Shown one piece after another: positions 5,527-7,964 of a DNA stretch of 7,964 nucleotides (position 1 is its first letter; each line of letters starts with the position of its first letter). The notes beneath the pieces are model-generated. The model had not been told where the DNA came from, did not search any database, and worked only from the letters and a program-made list of their open reading frames with translations. The stretch is from Candidatus Saccharibacteria bacterium CG10_big_fil_rev_8_21_14_0_10_47_8. Lineage in GTDB: Bacteria > Patescibacteriota > Saccharimonadia > Saccharimonadales > UBA10212. The stretch is taken from contig PFEG01000057.1 in assembly GCA_002793885.1 (NCBI GenBank), positions 1,470 through 9,433 of the forward strand, read 5' to 3'. Position numbers and translations under genes: made by a program.

Positions 5527-6220
5527 CTGTAGCCTCAAGTTCATAAACCATATTTTTCCGCTCCAAAACTATTTTCCAACTACGTTTTTTGGCGTGCTCG
5601 TACAGCTTCTTTTCAGGGTTAAGGGCAATCGGTAGCTCGACCAACTCCATCATACTAACATCACTGGCGCTATCACCCACCGCTACACTACCCACTAGTG
5701 ACAAGTGATGCTTGGTTATCAGGCTCTTCAGGGTTGCCGCCTTATTGGCCGAGCCAATGGTTTTACCACCGGTGAACTTTCCGCCGGATTGTTCATACAC
5801 GGTGCCCACGCAATCATCAAAGCCGTAATATTTGGCGATTTTAGCGACAATTTCCAACTGTGAGCCTGAAATAGCCAATAGTGTGTACCCCCGATTTTTG
5901 AGGTTTTTTACTAAATCCCTGGTGTAGGTATAAACCTGGTCTTTGTATTCATCAAAAACCGCTTGGGCAACTTGTTCTATCTGTGCCGGGCTCAACATAA
6001 GTAGAATGCCCTCGTAAGCCTTTATAAGCTCCTTTTCGTAGTCTTTGAATGATTCTCTGGCTGTGCGCCGCTTCCACTGCATGCGGGCTTCTTTGGCGGC
6101 TCGAAACGTTGCTTCGTCAGTGTGGCCGGCGTCAGCTAGCGCGTCGGCAGTGGCGTGATAAAGCTGCCAGCGTATCAGTGTTCCATCAATATCAAACACC
6201 GCGAACGGTCTTTGGGTCAT
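5495..6220 (-). CDS. HAD-IB family phosphatase (SerB-like)
   Basis: The 241-aa product is a haloacid dehalogenase-superfamily hydrolase of subfamily IB, which includes phosphoserine phosphatases and small-molecule phosphatases. All four catalytic motifs are visible: FDIDGTL with Asp10 (nucleophile) and Asp12, Ser118 in ISGS, a lysine in the NKAATLKSL segment (Lys160 or Lys165), and VGDSASD with Asp183 and Asp187. Residues about 20-95 form an alpha-helical cap. The true substrate cannot be read from the sequence. The ATG at 6220 puts the first motif close to the N-terminus, as is usual, and AGGA lies four bases before it. An ATG at 6316 would add 32 polar residues and would overlap the stop of the small upstream ORF in ATGGATAA. 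The start codon lies in a strong hairpin. The 3' end overlaps the next gene by 32 nt. Confidence 0.88.
   Translation of the reverse strand: MTQRPFAVFDIDGTLIRWQLYHATADALADAGHTDEATFRAAKEARMQWKRRTARESFKDYEKELIKAYEGILLMLSPAQIEQVAQAVFDEYKDQVYTYTRDLVKNLKNRGYTLLAISGSQLEIVAKIAKYYGFDDCVGTVYEQSGGKFTGGKTIGSANKAATLKSLITKHHLSLVGSVAVGDSASDVSMMELVELPIALNPEKKLYEHAKKRSWKIVLERKNMVYELEATDGNYRLAKAN
5533..5536 (-). promoter_or_regulatory. Shine-Dalgarno site that sets the start of the hydrate-dehydratase-like gene
   Basis: GAGG on the minus strand lies six bases before the ATG at 5526-5524 and inside the coding region of the upstream HAD gene. It favours this start over the in-frame ATG at 5544, whose nearest GGAG is about 15 bases away. 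It is one of the few clear Shine-Dalgarno sites in the window. Confidence 0.55.
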
Positions 6221-6261
6221 GCTGTCCTGCTTTCCGGCAGAGCCGGAAACTCTGACAGCAT
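6219..6261 (-). promoter_or_regulatory. Long hairpin covering the HAD start codon
   Basis: The outer arms ATGCTGTC (6219-6226) and GACAGCAT (6254-6261) pair perfectly over 8 bp. A 4x4 internal loop follows, then a second perfect 8-bp stem, TTTCCGGC (6231-6238) with GCCGGAAA (6242-6249), around an AGA loop. In the minus-strand mRNA the AU of the start codon is paired and the AGGA site straddles the internal loop and the outer stem. This could limit translation initiation at 6220. Another stem-loop, GCTGTAT/ATACAGC at 6302-6321, lies upstream in the same leader. Confidence 0.65.
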
Positions 6262-6308
6262 TCTTGGCGCTCTGCTGCGTTACCGGCTGTGATGCTCGCG
6301 CGCTGTAT

Positions 6309-6398
6309 TTATCCATACAGCTTGTTGCGCTTCTCGCCGGAGCCTTTCATAGCATCCAAGCCCAAAGGCCGTTCCGGACTCATATCTTCGCTAGTCAT
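6309..6398 (-). CDS. Candidate 29-aa leaderless small ORF
   Basis: The ORF starts MTSEDMSPERPLGLDAMKG, continues with a Gly/Lys/Arg-rich tail and ends at TAA (6311-6309). A perfect TATAAT lies 7 nt before the ATG, the same geometry as at gltX, and there is no Shine-Dalgarno site. The peptide is charged, has no membrane segment and matches nothing I recognise. It begins 8 nt past the stop of the hydrolase-like gene, and its stop overlaps a possible upstream start of the HAD gene by 8 nt. It could be a real small protein, a leader ORF that controls HAD translation, or chance. Its short length makes this tentative. Confidence 0.35.
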   Translation of the reverse strand: MTSEDMSPERPLGLDAMKGSGEKRNKLYG

Positions 6399-6405
6399 AT
6401 GTCTA

Positions 6406-6411
6406 ATTATA
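6406..6411 (-). promoter_or_regulatory. -10 box upstream of the small ORF and HAD gene
   Basis: TATAAT on the minus strand is a perfect consensus match and overlaps the stop codon of the hydrolase-like gene. The hexamer 17 nt upstream, TGTAGA (6429-6434), matches the -35 consensus at only about three positions. If active, it gives the small ORF, HAD and hydrate-dehydratase-like genes their own promoter inside the longer minus-strand run. Confidence 0.5.
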
Positions 6412-6979
6412 GTTCTTGTTTTATTAAATCTACATATGGGGCGTGGTTTAAATAGAAATCATCGTGTGCTCCTGCTAGCTGTAGGTATCGGATATTTGGA
6501 TATTTTTTGGCAGCTTGGTGTATTTCAGACGAGCAAAAGCAATCATCACTATTTCTAATCAAAAGAATCTTCTTATTCATAATGTTTTCTAGAAAACTTA
6601 AGTTTCGGTGATTTCGCAGTGCTACTGCTGTGTAAGATGGTTTGGCAAAGACGTAAATCGCTTCCCATAAAGTTTTCTTAAACACGTACCCTCTGGAAAC
6701 TTTTTGGGCGCTTAGCTTATTGTCGTGATGTTTCTTATTTAGTAACCGCTTGAAGATAGATTTGTTGGGCCAGTAAGGCGGCCCCATCAGTACTATTAAG
6801 CTTGCCTTTGAGGCTGTCGGTAACCTGTAGCAGCCGGTAGAGTGGGCAATGATGATGTCGGCGGAGCTAGGATTACCGGATATCAAGAAGCCGGCATCTT
6901 TAAGAGATTTAACAAATTCTTTAGTATGCCACTTACCCCCTGCCCAACCATGCAGAATCGAAACAGTTTGATGTTTCAT
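6407..6979 (-). CDS. Small alpha/beta-hydrolase-like protein
   Basis: The 190-aa product has the layout of a compact alpha/beta hydrolase. HGWAGG at residues 10-15 resembles the oxyanion-hole loop. AHSTGC at 45-50 provides a nucleophile elbow with Ser47. MGPPYWP follows the next strand, LLIRNSDD near 139-146 offers Asp145 or Asp146, and AGAHDDF near 169-175 offers His172. These make a plausible Ser-Asp-His triad. It is short for the fold, near the size of RBBP9/YdeN-type hydrolases, though I cannot assign it to that family. The substrate is unknown. The ATG at 6979 comes one base after the stop of xth, so translation is probably coupled; no strong Shine-Dalgarno is present. The gene appears more AT-rich than its neighbours, with many AAA and TTA-type codons, which may hint at a different history. 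Confidence 0.65.
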   Translation of the reverse strand: MKHQTVSILHGWAGGKWHTKEFVKSLKDAGFLISGNPSSADIIIAHSTGCYRLPTASKASLIVLMGPPYWPNKSIFKRLLNKKHHDNKLSAQKVSRGYVFKKTLWEAIYVFAKPSYTAVALRNHRNLSFLENIMNKKILLIRNSDDCFCSSEIHQAAKKYPNIRYLQLAGAHDDFYLNHAPYVDLIKQEL

Positions 6980-6980
6980 G

Positions 6981-7778
6981 CTATAGGTCCAAGTCTATGC
7001 TTACAGGGCAGTGGTCGGAGCCCATTACGTCGGCGTGAATTTTGGCATCCTTAACTTTGCTCTTAAGCTTGGATGACACCAACACGTAATCTATGCGCCA
7101 ACCCACGTTTCGGGCTCTGGCATTGGCCCAGTGGGTCCACCAGCTATAATGGTCTTTCCCTTTATGAAAGAGACGGAAAGTATCAACAAACCCGGCTTCT
7201 ATAAAATTTTGGAATCCTTCTCTTTCCTCAAATGTGTAGCCTTTTTTGCCCTCATTTTCTTTAGGGCGAGCCAAATCATCAGGGGTGTGCGCGACATTGA
7301 GGTCACCGCAGAAGACTACAGGTTTTTTCTTTTCCAGCTCTTTGCAGTATGCCAAGAAGGCCGGGTCCCAGTGGTCTTTGCGCAGTGGTATCCGGCTTAA
7401 GTCGTCTTTGGCGTTAGGGGTGTAAACGGTAACTAGGTAAAACTTGTCATATTCGGCGGTTAGGACCCTACCTTCCCCGGCGGCATCACGGGTTTGTTCA
7501 TCTATGAAATTGTATTTTTTGGCAAAATTGTCAGGAAATCCGCTGGTTACGCTTATCGGCTTTACCTTGGTGAATATCGCTGTCCCCGAGTAACCCTTTT
7601 TATCCGCCGAATTCCAAAACTCCTCATACTGGGGAAGATCGATCACGGCCTGGTCTTGCTGGGCTTTGGTCTCTTGCAAACAAAGGATATCCGGGTCATG
7701 TTTTTTAATAAAATCAGCAAATGAGCCTTTATTTATAACTGCCCTAATCCCATTAACATTCCAGGAGTAAATCTTCAC
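6981..7778 (-). CDS. xth: Exodeoxyribonuclease III (xth family AP endonuclease)
   Basis: The 265-aa product is a Mg-dependent AP endonuclease and 3'-repair exonuclease of base excision repair, near the usual family length. The whole active site is visible: Asn7 in SWNVNGIRA, Glu36 in LQETK, Tyr119 in VYTPN, Asp159 and Asn161 in CGDLNVAH, Asp230 in GWRIDYV, and Asp255-His256 in GSDHCPV. The GTG start at 7778 is supported by GAAAGG eight bases upstream and by MKIYSWNVNG being the normal family N-terminus. Its GTGA overlaps the TGA stop of smpB by 4 nt, and the next gene starts one base after its TAG. The three genes therefore form a tight operon. Confidence 0.96.
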   Translation of the reverse strand: MKIYSWNVNGIRAVINKGSFADFIKKHDPDILCLQETKAQQDQAVIDLPQYEEFWNSADKKGYSGTAIFTKVKPISVTSGFPDNFAKKYNFIDEQTRDAAGEGRVLTAEYDKFYLVTVYTPNAKDDLSRIPLRKDHWDPAFLAYCKELEKKKPVVFCGDLNVAHTPDDLARPKENEGKKGYTFEEREGFQNFIEAGFVDTFRLFHKGKDHYSWWTHWANARARNVGWRIDYVLVSSKLKSKVKDAKIHADVMGSDHCPVSIDLDL

Positions 7779-7964
7779 AGTATTTGCCTTTCTATATCTC
7801 TTTCCTGCTGGCGGCGCTTGAGGGTTTCTCGTTTGTCGTAGTGTTTTTTGCCCCGTCCAACAGCAATGCGCAGCTTTATATAGTGACTTCGGGTCATAAG
7901 CTCCAGAGGCACGATAGTGTTACCCTGGCCTTTGGCGGCTATCAATTTGTCTATTTCTTTACGC
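7775..7964 (-). CDS. smpB: SsrA-binding protein SmpB, C-terminal 62 codons (partial)
   Basis: This is the 3' end of the protein that brings tmRNA to stalled ribosomes for trans-translation. Visible features are RKEIDKLIAA at the left of the fragment, the IVPLELMTR strand, YIKLRIAVGRGKKHYDKRE and a basic RQQERDIER tail. GKKHYDKRE is the most diagnostic SmpB stretch, and the basic tail is the part that reads the empty mRNA channel. The N-terminal part of the OB-fold lies beyond the right edge. The gene ends in TGA at 7777-7775, overlapping the xth start. That supports TGA as a stop codon in this genome. The tmRNA gene itself is not in this window. Confidence 0.95.
   Translation of the reverse strand, partial: RKEIDKLIAAKGQGNTIVPLELMTRSHYIKLRIAVGRGKKHYDKRETLKRRQQERDIERQIL
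7787..7792 (-). promoter_or_regulatory. Shine-Dalgarno site for the GTG start of xth
   Basis: GAAAGG on the minus strand lies eight bases before the GTG at 7778-7776 and within the last codons of smpB. No in-frame ATG is nearby, so this site and the family N-terminus together fix the non-ATG start. Confidence 0.55.

Noticed and set aside
7131..7724. Plus-strand open frames opposite xth
   Set aside because: They are antisense shadows of a gene with a complete set of catalytic motifs, and they show no domain or start signal of their own.

Overview
This window looks like a chromosomal stretch from a member of the Candidate Phyla Radiation, most likely Candidatus Saccharibacteria (TM7) or a near relative. 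That placement is inferred from the mix of genes: a sortase with a long cytoplasmic tail, a single-pass PEGA-domain protein, a DUF4367-type anchored protein, sparse Shine-Dalgarno sites and short intergenic gaps. No marker gene was compared against a database. TGA ends smpB, where it overlaps the next start codon, so the window fits the standard bacterial code and not the TGA-as-glycine code of Gracilibacteria and Absconditabacteria.

Left part (1-4260): the 5' end of gltX (glutamyl-tRNA synthetase) lies on the minus strand. It has a promoter that fits a leaderless transcript and carries an 18-bp perfect palindrome. Upstream of it on the same strand is a membrane-anchored protein with a C-terminal DUF4367-like domain. 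A PEGA-domain protein is transcribed divergently from that gene and converges on a minus-strand sortase. All three of these proteins have one membrane segment and an extracytoplasmic domain, so this is a cell-envelope neighbourhood.

Middle (4260-4710): an RNA locus on the plus strand. A complete tRNA-Leu(CAA) with encoded CCA is flanked by a long perfect inverted repeat, so its leader and trailer can pair. Directly behind it is a tRNA-like sequence with an intact T-arm, acceptor 3' strand and CCA end. Its 5' half is replaced by strong, mutually exclusive hairpins. A Rho-independent-type terminator follows. This is the most unusual part of the window.

Right part (4711-7964): a minus-strand run read right to left as smpB (3' end), xth-type exonuclease III, a small alpha/beta-hydrolase-like protein, a candidate 29-codon leaderless ORF, a HAD-IB phosphatase and an NAD(P)H-hydrate dehydratase-like protein that has lost its signature Gly-Asp motif. 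Neighbours overlap or nearly touch (4-nt overlap, 1-nt gap, 32-nt overlap). A strong hairpin covers the likely HAD start codon. Together these genes suggest housekeeping in ribosome rescue, DNA repair and metabolite repair or phosphate hydrolysis, without one clear pathway.
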